A DNA stretch of 33,144 nucleotides from Onstottus_B sp049273855. GTDB lineage: Bacteria > Acidobacteriota > Blastocatellia > UBA7656. Made by a program: the position numbers and the translations under genes. Below, piece after piece: positions 17,250 through 25,836 of the stretch (positions within the stretch are counted from its first letter, which is position 1; every line of letters starts with the position of its first letter). The stretch covers positions 1-33,144 of the forward strand of contig JBASRN010000209.1 in NCBI GenBank assembly GCA_049273855.1, in the 5' to 3' direction. A model generated the notes under the pieces. It saw only the letters and a program-made list of their open reading frames with translations. It did no database searches and was not told where the DNA came from.

Positions 17250-17270
17250 GGGATAAACCTCTAGCAGAGT

Positions 17271-18335
17271 TCAGGGTTTTTTTGTTACCGGCTTTGCAGT
17301 CACGGCGCCTTGCTCGGCGGGCTTCTGGTCGGTGGTGGTCTTTGGTGGCTCGACAGGCGCGGGCATGCTCACCGGTGTGGGACTCGTTTTATTCTGCTCT
17401 ATTAGCTTCGCCAGTCCGTCAGTTGAGTTGTTGTTGCGAAACTTATAGAGTTCGCTTACCACCGTGTCGACCTTCGAACGAGTGTCGCCGGTTGTGGGTT
17501 TGTCCGCTGTCAGACCAAGATAGCGCACCCATCCATTGATCACCCCGTCCGCGTATTTGTTCACGTCATCAAGCGCCGCCTTTACTTCGGGTTTCGGCGG
17601 ACTAGCCTCGCGGTCAGCTTCGGGCAGTTCCTGAAACTTCTTTGCGGCGGCGAGGTACTTCTCCTGGTTGAGCCGGCCAATGTGGAAGAAATAAAGCGGG
17701 CTCATCGGATCGAGACTCGCAGCGTGTCGATAGCGGTCGAGTGCCTTGTCGATGTTCTTGTTATGGTCATCGATAACCGCCAGCGTCTGGTCGAAGAATG
17801 CTATGGTCTTGTTCTTGTCAAAAGGGCTGTTTGGGTTGGGAGTCGGAGTCTTACCACTTTCTATCAGTTTCATCGCGCGCTCGGTGAACTCGGCGGCCTC
17901 TTTGGCGTGCGCGAAGTTGGGAGGCGTGGCAAACAATTCGTTTGTTCTTAGCTGAACGGACATCGCAATCAGATAGTCGAGATTGTCAGGATTGTCGGCA
18001 AGCACGTCCGTACCGACGCGAATCATATCGGCCATGTTCTTTTGCGCGATCGCTTGATTGAACAGTAAAGTGCGCGTCGATGGTACCCACTTCTCCTTGA
18101 GGTACGCGACGTTTTGCCCGCCAGGATACTTCTCCACGTAAGCCTTAGCCAGTTCCATCGCCTTGGCGTAGTCCTTCGCGGCGTTCGCGTCGTACCAGGC
18201 TTTGTAAGCCGCCGCCTCTTCCGCTTTCGGGTCCTGCGCAGCGGCCTGATCTTCAGCGGTCCTTGCCGAAGCCAAAGACGTCAACATCGCCGGCGCGAAC
18301 ACGAGAGCCGCAATCAATACCAACAATCTTTTCAT
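17271..18335 (-). CDS. secreted TPR-like repeat protein
   Basis: 354 residues. The signal peptide (1-24, cleavage near SLASA) is followed by helical TPR-like repeats (about 40-220), clearest around DKALDRYRHAASLDPMSP. The C-terminus is Pro/Thr/Lys-rich and likely disordered. It is probably a periplasmic scaffold; I see no catalytic motif. ATG 18335 follows GGAGGAG at a 9-nt spacing. The gene is flanked by its own terminator and by a 120-bp gap from the operon upstream, so it is likely transcribed alone. Confidence 0.8.
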   Translation of the reverse strand: MKRLLVLIAALVFAPAMLTSLASARTAEDQAAAQDPKAEEAAAYKAWYDANAAKDYAKAMELAKAYVEKYPGGQNVAYLKEKWVPSTRTLLFNQAIAQKNMADMIRVGTDVLADNPDNLDYLIAMSVQLRTNELFATPPNFAHAKEAAEFTERAMKLIESGKTPTPNPNSPFDKNKTIAFFDQTLAVIDDHNKNIDKALDRYRHAASLDPMSPLYFFHIGRLNQEKYLAAAKKFQELPEADREASPPKPEVKAALDDVNKYADGVINGWVRYLGLTADKPTTGDTRSKVDTVVSELYKFRNNNSTDGLAKLIEQNKTSPTPVSMPAPVEPPKTTTDQKPAEQGAVTAKPVTKKP

Positions 18336-18455
18336 GAGACGATACTCCTCCTGAGCTGTAGTGCGAGCGTCCTCGTTGATCGACTGTTCAACCTTGTTTT
18401 ACTGAATATGATGCAACTCTGGGATGCCCGTGGAGCAGTTCGGAGTTGCAGACCC

Positions 18456-20162
18456 TCACGGACCGGAAAGCTCCAAGGCTGGATAGTCGCACGCGACTAT
18501 ATTTCCTGTCAAGCAGCTACTCTTCGCAAGAAAACCAGCGTCGGCGAGGGCTAAATCCGGATGGGTCCAGCACCTCTTTACAAAGAAGCTGTGCAAGTCC
18601 GGGTCGCGCATAAGCAGCTCTCGATTCGTGTGCCGCGCGGTGACGCCCGCCGACGGGCGCTTGTACTCAGAGATGAACGCTTCGTAGCCCTGAGCGAAAT
18701 ACTCCAGCTCGTTTTCCGCCGCGTAATAGTCAAGCACCCGACCCTCGCGGCGGGCTCGTTCGTAGAGGTTGTGAATCGTTCTCAGTTCAGCCTTGCTCAT
18801 TGCGGTGAGGTGAACTTGATGAGCGAACTCGTGGGCTACGATGTTCGCCGCGCACGACGCTGCGGTTTCAAGATACTCGATGCCGGACACCGTGACTCGA
18901 CCGCCTGCGCCGCGAATGCTGTCCGAGTAGCGGCCGTCGAGAGTTTTCTCACCAGCCGAGACGCGCAATCCTCGGATCTCGCTCGGACGCTGATCGTAGG
19001 CGAGCAAATAGTGCCGTGCGCCGGCGCGAGCGAGCTTTGGCAGACAACCCGCGAGCGGGGCGACCGCATAATCAATCACCGCTCGCCCGCGCGCCGACAA
19101 CGACTCGTAGTCCGGGAATATCTCGCCGGTGAGCGCAAACGCGGACGGTGCTGGCCGACTATCAAACATCGCCGAAAAATCGGGCGCGCCAATCTCGATC
19201 CTCGCCCGCTCCTTCATTCCACGGTATGCGTAGCTCAGCATGAGCTGCGCGAGCGCACTGTCAGCGTCTATCGACTCGGCGAGCCGCGCCGCGGTACACG
19301 CTCGCTCGTAGTACCCTTTCTTGAGCCAGGCGTCTCCAAGCGCGAGCAGCGCCTGAGAGTAACTCGGCTCGAGCGCAATCGCCGCTTCAAGCTCAGTGAC
19401 CGCTTCCGCAATCCTCCCCTGTTGCTTTAGCGCACGGCCGCGTTCGTACAGCTTGCGCGCGGCGTCGGCGACTCGCCGTTCGTACCCGGCCTTTCCATCG
19501 AGGTATTGTGACAATAACCGTCGCGCCGCCGCATTGAACCCGTCGAGCAACACCGCCTGGCGGGCAAGCGCGCGAACCTCGGCGGGCTTGCGCTCACGTG
19601 CTTTCACGAACGCAAGAGTCGTCAGGGCTTCGACGTCGCGAGGGTCGAGCGCGATTGCTCGCTGCGCCTCGGCTGCCGCTTCGCCGGTCCTGTTGTTTTC
19701 CAGAAGCACGCGCGCAAGCAGGCCGTGCGCCGCGCCATTTCGCGGATCGCGAGTAAGCAATAAACGAAGCCTTGCCTCCGCGCCCGGGTGGTCTCGCTCG
19801 AACAGTTCGACTCCGGCGAGCCCGATCATCGCGCCAGTGTTGGAAGCGTTTATCCGCAGCGCCGCGTCGAAGAACGCGCGCGCACGGACCAGGTCTTCGG
19901 CGTCGAGAAAGATCAAGCCACGCTCGACCAGCGGCTCGACCGAATCCGGATCAAGCCGCGCGGCGTCGTCGAGCAACCGAAGCGCGCCTGCATAGTCCAA
20001 CCTCGTGCGCGCGGCTCGAGCAAGTCCAAGCATCACCTCGCGGCGGTGCACGGTTTCAATCGATCGCTCTTCGGTGAGCCATCGGTTGCCCGATCGAACG
20101 ACCATCAACCGGTCAGCCGACATCAACACCACCAGGACCATCAATAACAACAGATCTTTCAT
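18456..20162 (-). CDS. membrane-anchored TPR protein with HExxH metallopeptidase domain
   Basis: 568 residues. An N-terminal hydrophobic helix (3-22) probably anchors it, with the rest outside the membrane. TPR repeats run from about 45 to 310. The C-terminal third has a zincin motif HEFAH (444-448) and, 36 residues on, ENELEYFAQGYEAF (484-497), whose Glu487 is a likely third zinc ligand. The arrangement resembles lethal-factor-like zincins. It is likely a peptidase, substrate unknown. ATG 20162 was chosen because the hydrophobic helix begins there and AAGGAA precedes it; an upstream frame of 47 codons overlaps the HD gene. It is third in the ADOP-HD-TPR peptidase operon (28 bp after HD). Confidence 0.85.
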   Translation of the reverse strand: MKDLLLLMVLVVLMSADRLMVVRSGNRWLTEERSIETVHRREVMLGLARAARTRLDYAGALRLLDDAARLDPDSVEPLVERGLIFLDAEDLVRARAFFDAALRINASNTGAMIGLAGVELFERDHPGAEARLRLLLTRDPRNGAAHGLLARVLLENNRTGEAAAEAQRAIALDPRDVEALTTLAFVKARERKPAEVRALARQAVLLDGFNAAARRLLSQYLDGKAGYERRVADAARKLYERGRALKQQGRIAEAVTELEAAIALEPSYSQALLALGDAWLKKGYYERACTAARLAESIDADSALAQLMLSYAYRGMKERARIEIGAPDFSAMFDSRPAPSAFALTGEIFPDYESLSARGRAVIDYAVAPLAGCLPKLARAGARHYLLAYDQRPSEIRGLRVSAGEKTLDGRYSDSIRGAGGRVTVSGIEYLETAASCAANIVAHEFAHQVHLTAMSKAELRTIHNLYERARREGRVLDYYAAENELEYFAQGYEAFISEYKRPSAGVTARHTNRELLMRDPDLHSFFVKRCWTHPDLALADAGFLAKSSCLTGNIVACDYPALELSGP

Positions 20163-20190
20163 GCGGCGGAGTTCCTTTGGCGAGCGGGAC

Positions 20191-20778
20191 TCACGAATTC
20201 TGTTGATGGGGGGCTGCTGTCTTGAGTTCCAGACCGACTTCGCCCGCCACCTCGCGCAGCGCGGCGATAATAAAGTCGATGTGTTCGCCAAGCTCGACGG
20301 CAAGCTCCTCGGCGCCTTCGTACACTTCGGCGCGATTGACCGTTCGAGCGAACGCTTTGTCCTTCAGCTTCTTCTTTACAGATCTGGATTCAAGATCCCA
20401 GATGCCGTTCGGTCTAACAAGCGCGCACGCTACTATGAAGCCGGTCAGCTCGTCGCAAGCGTATAACCCTCGCGCGAGCACGGTGTCACGCGGCACGCCC
20501 GTATAGTTCGCATGGCCGAGAATCGCGCGCCGGATCTCTTCGCTGTACCCGCGCTCGCGTAGTATTTCCGAGCCTTTCAGCGGATGGTCGGGCGGATCTG
20601 GATACATCTCGTAGTCGAAATCGTGCAGCATCCCGGTCACGCCCCACTCCTCTTCGTCCTCGGCGAGCCTGCGGGCATACGCACGCATCACTGCTTCAAC
20701 CGCGCGGGCGTGCTTGCGAAGCGAATCGCCTTTGGTGTACTCGCAAAGCAAGTCCCAGGCTTCTACACGTGTGGGCAT
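20191..20778 (-). CDS. HD-domain phosphohydrolase-like protein
   Basis: 195 residues with the HD metal ligands H23, H52-D53 (LHDFDYE) and probably H89 and D109 (ACDELTG). HD proteins of this size hydrolyse phosphoester bonds, often nucleotides; the substrate is not known here. It is cytoplasmic, with no signal peptide. ATG 20778 lies 6 bp after the stop of the ADOP permease gene, so translation is probably coupled, and the TPR peptidase gene follows 28 bp later. Confidence 0.85.
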   Translation of the reverse strand: MPTRVEAWDLLCEYTKGDSLRKHARAVEAVMRAYARRLAEDEEEWGVTGMLHDFDYEMYPDPPDHPLKGSEILRERGYSEEIRRAILGHANYTGVPRDTVLARGLYACDELTGFIVACALVRPNGIWDLESRSVKKKLKDKAFARTVNRAEVYEGAEELAVELGEHIDFIIAALREVAGEVGLELKTAAPHQQNS

Positions 20779-20784
20779 AGGTCT

Positions 20785-23232
20785 CTACTCAGCCCGAAGC
20801 GCGATCATCGGATCGACTCGGGTCGCTCGGCGTGCGGGAAAATAACTCGATACCAGCGCAACCAAAACGAGCACGATTGGAAGGCCGAGGAACGTCATCG
20901 GGTCCCTTCCGCTCACGCCGAACAACAGCATCTCGACGACGCGGCCCAGGAAAAACGCGGCTACGATACCGCTCGCCACACCGATCGACGCCAGAAGCAT
21001 TCCTTGCCCCACGATCATCTTGAGTATGTCCGAACGCTGGGCGCCGATCGCCATTCGGATTCCTATCTCGTGCTTCCGTTGGTTAACCGAATAGTTCATA
21101 ACGCCGTAGATCCCGACCGCCGCAAGAATCAGCGCGATCGCGGCGAAAATCCCCAACAACAACATGTAGAGCCGCGGCTGGGACACCGAGTCGCCAACGA
21201 TCTGAGCCATCGGCTTCACATCGTATACCGGTTGGGCTTTATCGACCGCGAGTATCTCGGTTCTCACCGCGGGCGCCAGGCGCAGCGGATCGGCTGCCGT
21301 TCGCACCGCTATTGCCATGAAGCTCCACGGAAACTGCAAGTAGGGTTCGTAGATCTCGAGTCCCGACTCGGCATCGAGGCTCGAATGCTTCACATCAGCG
21401 ACAACGCCGACGATCTCGCGCGAGACTCCGGTTTCGGCGGTGATGCTGATGTGCTTGCCGATCGGATCTTCGTTGGGCCAAAAGCGGCGCCGCATCGTGT
21501 CGTTGATGATGATGACCGGCTGAGAGCTGTCGCGATCGTGATCGGTAAAGCCTCGGCCGGCGATCAATCGTATTCCCATCGCTCGAAAATACTCGGGGCT
21601 GATCGCGGCGTAGTTCGCCAACAGGCGTTCGTTGGGCGCGGCGGGAGCTCGGCCGTCTATCGTGAATCGGCGCACAATGCTGTTTCCGGTCATTGGAAGA
21701 GTTGTCGCGGCGGCAGCAGCCTGGACACCGGGCAGCGCTTCGATGCGCTTGAGCGTTTGCTCGTAGAAGGCCGTTATCTGCGTGTCTTCGGCATACTTCA
21801 ATGGAGGCAGCGTCACCTGCATAGTCAGCACGCTGGCGGGGTTAAAGCCGGGATTCACTTCTTGCAGCGAGTAGAAGCTCTTGATCATCAACCCCGCTCC
21901 GATCAACAGCATCTGCGTGAGCGCAACCTCGGTGACGACCAGAATATTTCGCACGCGTTGGCGCCCGATGCCCCCGGTCGAACCGCGTGCCCCTTCTTTC
22001 AAAGTCTCATTCAGATCGGGCCGCGAGGCTTGAAGCGCCGGCACTAACCCGAACACCAAACCGGTCAACACCGACACCAGCAATGTGAAGCCAAGCACGC
22101 GACCATCGATTTCGATCTCGCCCAACCGCGGGGTGTTCGCGGGATTTATTCCGACCAACAGTCTCAAACCAAGCCAGGCCAGGCCCACCCCAAGAACTCC
22201 GCCGACCAGCGCGAGCATAACGCTCTCGGTCAGCATCTGGCGAATCAATCGCGCGCGGCCTGCTCCAAGCGCAACGCGAATCGCGATCTCTTTTTGACGA
22301 GCAGCAGCGCGAGCCAGCAACAGGTTAGCTACGTTTGCACACGCAATCAGCAGGACCAGACCGACTGCTGCAAACAGCAACAGCAGCGCGGGCTTGATAT
22401 CGCCTACAATCTGACGGTGCAACGGAACAAGATTGATTCCCATGCCCGCGTTTGAGTCAGGGTACTGTTGTTCGAGCCGGCTGGCGATCGTCGACATCTC
22501 GGCTTGAGCTTGATCGAGGGCGACGCCCGGCTTCAACCTCGCGACACTCTTGAAAAAACGAAACGTCCGCTTCTTGAAATCTTCCGGTGTGCTGATGGAA
22601 GGGATGCGGAGCCGGTCCGTCGCATCGAAGGACATCGATACCCACAGCTCGTCGCCCTTTTCCGGCGATTGAAACTCAGCAGGCGTCACGCCCACCACGG
22701 TGAAGCCTGCGCCGTTAACCTGGATCGCCCGATTAATAATCTCCGGGTCTCCGCCGAAGCTGCGCTTCCACAAACCGTCACTGATGATGACTACACGATC
22801 GGCGCCGGCCTGATCTTCCTCCGGAAGAAACGTACGTCCTAGCTGAGGCCGGACGCCGAGCATCGAAAAGAAGTTGGCAGAAACCATCGTGCCTTGAACG
22901 CGCTCGGGTTGGTCACGCCCCGTCAGGTTGAAGTCGTCGAAGGACATACTTGCGATCTGCTCGAAAACGCTGTTCTCGCGGTAGTCGAGCAGATCGGGCA
23001 CCGACATGGCGTCTTGCGGTCGATTGGCTTTGGTGTTGTTCGTCCACACCATCACAAGCCGGTCGGGCTCCTGATAGGGAAGCGGTTTGAGCAGAACCCC
23101 ATTCACCACGCTGAAAATCGCGGTGTTAGCGCCGGTCCCGAGCGCCAGCGCCAACACGGCCACGATCGTAAAACCCGGGTTCTTAACCAGTGTTCGAAAA
23201 CCGTAAGCTAAGTCTTGTCTGAGGCTTTCCAT
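20785..23232 (-). CDS. ADOP-type duplicated ABC permease (MacB/FtsX family)
   Basis: 815 residues. It starts MESLRQDLAYGFRTLVKNPG and then has a transmembrane helix (20-42, LALALGTGANTAIFSVV). A MacB-like periplasmic domain and a first FtsX block of three helices (about 280-410) follow. A second MacB-like domain and a second FtsX block (about 690-815), ending in PARRATRVDPMIALRAE, complete the duplication. This layout is that of the acidobacterial duplicated orphan permeases. No ATPase gene is near, as usual for them; the substrate is unknown. ATG 23232 follows GAGGAAGT. It heads an operon with the HD and TPR-peptidase genes. Confidence 0.92.
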   Translation of the reverse strand: MESLRQDLAYGFRTLVKNPGFTIVAVLALALGTGANTAIFSVVNGVLLKPLPYQEPDRLVMVWTNNTKANRPQDAMSVPDLLDYRENSVFEQIASMSFDDFNLTGRDQPERVQGTMVSANFFSMLGVRPQLGRTFLPEEDQAGADRVVIISDGLWKRSFGGDPEIINRAIQVNGAGFTVVGVTPAEFQSPEKGDELWVSMSFDATDRLRIPSISTPEDFKKRTFRFFKSVARLKPGVALDQAQAEMSTIASRLEQQYPDSNAGMGINLVPLHRQIVGDIKPALLLLFAAVGLVLLIACANVANLLLARAAARQKEIAIRVALGAGRARLIRQMLTESVMLALVGGVLGVGLAWLGLRLLVGINPANTPRLGEIEIDGRVLGFTLLVSVLTGLVFGLVPALQASRPDLNETLKEGARGSTGGIGRQRVRNILVVTEVALTQMLLIGAGLMIKSFYSLQEVNPGFNPASVLTMQVTLPPLKYAEDTQITAFYEQTLKRIEALPGVQAAAAATTLPMTGNSIVRRFTIDGRAPAAPNERLLANYAAISPEYFRAMGIRLIAGRGFTDHDRDSSQPVIIINDTMRRRFWPNEDPIGKHISITAETGVSREIVGVVADVKHSSLDAESGLEIYEPYLQFPWSFMAIAVRTAADPLRLAPAVRTEILAVDKAQPVYDVKPMAQIVGDSVSQPRLYMLLLGIFAAIALILAAVGIYGVMNYSVNQRKHEIGIRMAIGAQRSDILKMIVGQGMLLASIGVASGIVAAFFLGRVVEMLLFGVSGRDPMTFLGLPIVLVLVALVSSYFPARRATRVDPMIALRAE

Positions 23233-23379
23233 ACTTCCTCTGAATAAGCGTTTGCCCACGACGTTCGAAGATCGGTTGAGCGCGAACAGCGAAAAGGACT
23301 TGAGACACTCTCTCGGTGGACGGGTCCGCGCCACGTCACGGCTGCTCGACGGCAATCTCCGGAGCCAACAGCGCCGGTT

Positions 23380-23406
23380 ATCCTACAGCGGCTCGGCCAT
23401 TGTCAA
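23380..23406 (-). promoter_or_regulatory. probable promoter of the ADOP operon
   Basis: A perfect TTGACA (23406-23401, minus strand) is followed after 15 bp by TAGGAT (23385-23380). The short spacing and 140-nt leader lower certainty. Confidence 0.4.
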
Positions 23407-23501
23407 CCTGATTCTGTTTTTGAAAGATAGTAACCTGGCTCTTCGTAGATTCGTTTTCGATGCTGTATATTTGTCGCTCCAAAAAATCGACAGGAGGAAA
23501 C

Positions 23502-24716
23502 ATGCTAAGACGACCCCTTATTACTTTCACGCTTGGCGTGGGATTGATCAGTTGTCTGGCTAGCGCGAGCACCGCCGCAGCTCAGTCGACAGACAAACCC
23601 GCCGCGTTAGCGAAGAACGATTACAGCGACGGAAAGTCCTGGCTTTGTCGCCCGGGCCGGCAAGACCCGTGCGCCGTTGATCTGACTACGACCGTTGTCG
23701 CCGCCAACGGCAAGATGACGCGCGAGACATGGGCGGCAAATCCAAAGGCCCCGATCGACTGCTTTTACGTCTACCCCACCGTATCAAACGACGCGACACC
23801 CAACAGCGACATGAATGCCGGGGCTGAAGAACTCGCGGTGATCCGCACGCAGTTCGCGCGCTTCGGTTCAGAGTGCCGCACCTACGCGCCGCTCTATCGA
23901 CAGGTCACACTGACCGCGCTTCGAGCCTTTATCGCCGGCAAACCGGTGGCTGCTGATAGAGCGCTCGGCTACAACGATGTCCTCGATGCATGGAACTACT
24001 ACCTCGAGCACGACAACCAGGGCCGCGGTGTAGTACTGATAGGCCACTCGCAAGGCTCGGGTGTGCTCACCCAACTGATCGCCAAAGAGATCGACGGCAA
24101 ACCCGTACAGTCGCGCATCGTCTCAGCATTGCTGCTCGGAACCAGTCTTCCAGTGCCACGCGGCAAGGACATTGGCGGCGCCTTCAAGCAAATGCCGTTG
24201 TGCCGCTCGGCGTCGCAGACTGGATGCGTGATCGCTTACGCCTCGTTCCGATCGAATGTCCCGCCGCCGGCGAATAGCCGGTTTGGCCGGGTGTCGGGCG
24301 ACAATATGGTGTCCGCGTGCACGAACCCGGCGGCGCTGGGGGGAGGGGGCGGGAAACTGCACTCTTATCTGGCCGCTGCGGGACGCGGCAACGGATCGTC
24401 CGCCGAGCCGCGTCCGTGGGTCGCACCGGCTCAGCCGGTCAGCACACCATTTGTAAGCGTGCCCGGGCTGCTGACCGCCGAGTGCGTCTCGAACGAGAAA
24501 GGGTCTTATCTCGCAGTCACGGTGCATGGCGATCCGGCAGACGCTCGCACAGACGACATCGTGGGAGATGTGGTGGTAGGCGGACACGTTCAGGCTGATT
24601 GGGGGCTGCATCTGATCGACGTGAATCTGGCGATGGGCAATCTTGTAGAGATCGTCGGCCAGCAGTCCAAGGCTTACCGGCGGCTAGCAAGAAGAAGTGA
24701 GGTGAGGAATCAGTAG
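23502..24716 (+). CDS. secreted DUF3089-type alpha/beta hydrolase
   Basis: 404 residues. The signal peptide (1-28) ends near AAAQS. The nucleophile elbow GHSQGS (181-186, Ser183) and a C-terminal His370/Asp373 in WGLHLID fit a serine hydrolase. The early segments DCFYVYPTV and the region up to the elbow fit the DUF3089 family, thought to include lipase- or esterase-like enzymes. Cys pairs in the mature part may form disulfides. ATG 23502 follows AGGAGG at a 5-nt spacing, so an upstream in-frame start at 23460 was rejected. It is divergent from the ADOP operon; the 269-bp gap holds both promoters. Confidence 0.88.
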   Translation: MLRRPLITFTLGVGLISCLASASTAAAQSTDKPAALAKNDYSDGKSWLCRPGRQDPCAVDLTTTVVAANGKMTRETWAANPKAPIDCFYVYPTVSNDATPNSDMNAGAEELAVIRTQFARFGSECRTYAPLYRQVTLTALRAFIAGKPVAADRALGYNDVLDAWNYYLEHDNQGRGVVLIGHSQGSGVLTQLIAKEIDGKPVQSRIVSALLLGTSLPVPRGKDIGGAFKQMPLCRSASQTGCVIAYASFRSNVPPPANSRFGRVSGDNMVSACTNPAALGGGGGKLHSYLAAAGRGNGSSAEPRPWVAPAQPVSTPFVSVPGLLTAECVSNEKGSYLAVTVHGDPADARTDDIVGDVVVGGHVQADWGLHLIDVNLAMGNLVEIVGQQSKAYRRLARRSEVRNQ

Positions 24717-24810
24717 GCCGCGCCCTTCAATACCGCCGCCCGTCATAGCGCGAGGCCAGGAGATAGCAGACCACGATGTGGATTTGGCGATGCTCAAGGT
24801 CGGTCCTCTA

Positions 24811-24836
24811 TTGGATCCCCTTGCGTGGGGATCCAA
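24811..24836. repeat. perfect 10-bp inverted repeat
   Basis: TTGGATCCCC and GGGGATCCAA pair perfectly across a 6-nt loop (TTGCGT). No T-tract follows on either strand, so it is not a classical terminator, though it lies 94 bp after the hydrolase stop. Confidence 0.8.
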
Positions 24837-24989
24837 GGTACGTGAGTTTGTTGGAAAGGCTGGGTCCTGCAAATACGGCCAACCGCGAGACCGTCAGTGC
24901 AGGCTCGGGCGGCTGGCCGAGTTGAGCTTCGCACAAGGAGTGCGCGCTTCCGTTGCGCCGGCCCGCGGTTGCCTTGCGAGGCAGATGGT

Positions 24990-25118
24990 TTAGAGAAGAG
25001 GGGCGATCACTTCTTCGATTTCCATCTCGTCGAAGATCACTCCCATACTTGAAGCGATTGCTACACTAGTCATACGAGTTCTACCGCCTTGGCTTCCGCG
25101 CCACTCAATCTTGACCAC
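24990..25118 (-). other. possible remnant of a coding sequence
   Basis: The minus strand reads in frame from GTG 25118 through ATG 25073 to TAA 24990. The end, from MTSVAIASSMGVIF to EVIAPLL, looks protein-like. There is no SD for a start and no upstream extension past a stop near 25183. It may be the tail of a lost gene or chance. Confidence 0.2.
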
Positions 25119-25135
25119 GCAACAGAGCCGTGGTC
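25113..25135. repeat. 7-bp inverted repeat
   Basis: GACCACG and CGTGGTC pair perfectly across a 9-nt loop, just upstream of the tandem hairpin pair. Confidence 0.6.
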
Positions 25136-25159
25136 GGTTTAGTTCGGCTCCGCGACTAG

Positions 25160-25408
25160 TAGTTGAGCCTTTTTGTGCTCATGCCGAACGGCTCAACGTC
25201 GAGTAGTGGTCGGTAAGTCAATGTTCTTCAGTTACCCACTGCTTGTTCACGTCGCAGTCTTTTGCGTTGGTTCTTGGGTCTGGTAGTTGAGTCTTTGCCT
25301 GCTTATGCGGAACGGCTCAACATCGAGCTGGTGGTCAGTTGATCAATATTCTTCCTTCACACATGGCTCTCTCCTTTTCAAGTCGTAGTCTTTTTTGCGT
25401 TGGCTCTT
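25160..25408. repeat. diverged tandem duplication (~124 bp period), each copy with a conserved hairpin
   Basis: Copy 1 (25160-25275) and copy 2 (25284-25408) align along their whole length at roughly 70-75 percent by eye. Each begins TAGTTGAG and ends in GCGTTGG-TCTT like sequence. Each opens with an 8-bp stem: GTTGAGCC/GGCTCAAC at 25162-25197 and GTTGAGTC/GGCTCAAC at 25286-25321. The loops are exactly 20 nt in both. The one stem difference (C to T) keeps pairing as a G-U wobble. This suggests selection on an RNA or DNA hairpin. Confidence 0.65.
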
Positions 25409-25431
25409 TATCTAGCCTCCGCTTTGTCCGC

Positions 25432-25457
25432 GCGTTGCGCCGTCTGTAGGGCAACGC
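25432..25457. repeat. 7-bp inverted repeat
   Basis: GCGTTGC and GCAACGC pair perfectly across a 12-nt loop. Confidence 0.5.
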
Positions 25458-25547
25458 TCGTGCCGTTTCGTAACCCAACCACGTGACCAAAAGCGCGCGT
25501 GTGGATTCAGAGACTTAGGTGATTCTTGAGTCTCAGATCTCGAATGG

Positions 25548-25587
25548 CGAAAGTGTGAAGCGGGTACACACTCCCTTCGCACTTTCG
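25548..25587. repeat. 13-bp inverted repeat hairpin
   Basis: CGAAAGTGTGAAG (25548-25560) pairs with CTTCGCACTTTCG (25575-25587). The only non-Watson-Crick position is a T/G pair that is a wobble when the plus strand is RNA. The loop is 14 nt. Confidence 0.7.
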
Positions 25588-25622
25588 GCTAAGTCTAGTT
25601 GTTAGCAGCAGCTTGCGCGGAA

Positions 25623-25658
25623 TGTGTAGCTGCTTCACACCTGTGAACCAGCTACACA
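25623..25658. repeat. 36-bp near-perfect palindrome
   Basis: An outer 10-bp stem (TGTGTAGCTG/CAGCTACACA) encloses a single C/C mismatch and an inner 6-bp stem (TTCACA/TGTGAA) around a 2-nt centre. Sixteen of seventeen pairs match. It could be a cruciform, a protein-binding site or the hairpin of an RNA. Confidence 0.8.
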
Positions 25659-25697
25659 GCGCCCGCTAGCGGTCCACACCGGCTCACAGTAGTAGCA

Positions 25698-25744
25698 AGC
25701 AGTGGGGCGACGTAGCGGACGCCGCTGAGTGCGGCGCCACTGCT
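25698..25744. repeat. nested inverted repeats
   Basis: AGCAGTGG (25698-25705) pairs with CCACTGCT (25737-25744), and inside it AGCGG-ACG-CCGCT (25714-25726) forms a second stem. Confidence 0.5.
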
Positions 25745-25836
25745 GCGATGATGACGAGCGCGACGAGGCGCGGCCTGGCCGTGGTTCAGGTTGACGAGCA
25801 ACCCTGCTGAAACAGTTCTCAGGACAGTTTTGAAGA

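Larger units (their letters stand above)
24717..25836. other. 1.1 kb gene-free, hairpin-rich intergenic region
   Basis: No frame here is convincing as a gene, and no tRNA, RNase P or tmRNA signature was found. Instead there are at least seven strong inverted repeats and one diverged tandem duplication, listed separately, clustered between 24811 and 25744. Two short minus-strand frames (24727-24807 and 24990-25118) have protein-like composition and may be decayed gene ends. The region lies between a gene ending rightwards (24716) and one ending leftwards (25837), so promoters for known genes are not expected here. Confidence 0.7.

Noticed and set aside
20584..22047. 487-codon plus-strand open frame
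   Set aside because: It is antisense to the ADOP and HD genes, with a His/Arg-rich composition typical of a shadow frame.
24811..24836. Terminator of the DUF3089 gene
   Set aside because: The stem is strong but no T-tract follows on either strand and it is 94 bp past the stop.
25162..25321. Integron attC site suggested by GTTGAGC and GCTCAAC boxes
   Set aside because: The boxes match GTTRRRY and RYYYAAC, but within each hairpin their order is the reverse of attC. The interval with the correct order (25191-25292) lacks paired inner boxes, and no integrase is present.
24717..25836. RNase P RNA, tmRNA or tRNA in the hairpin-rich region
   Set aside because: I found none of their conserved core motifs, such as the RNase P GAGGAAAGTCC core or a CCA-ended acceptor stem.
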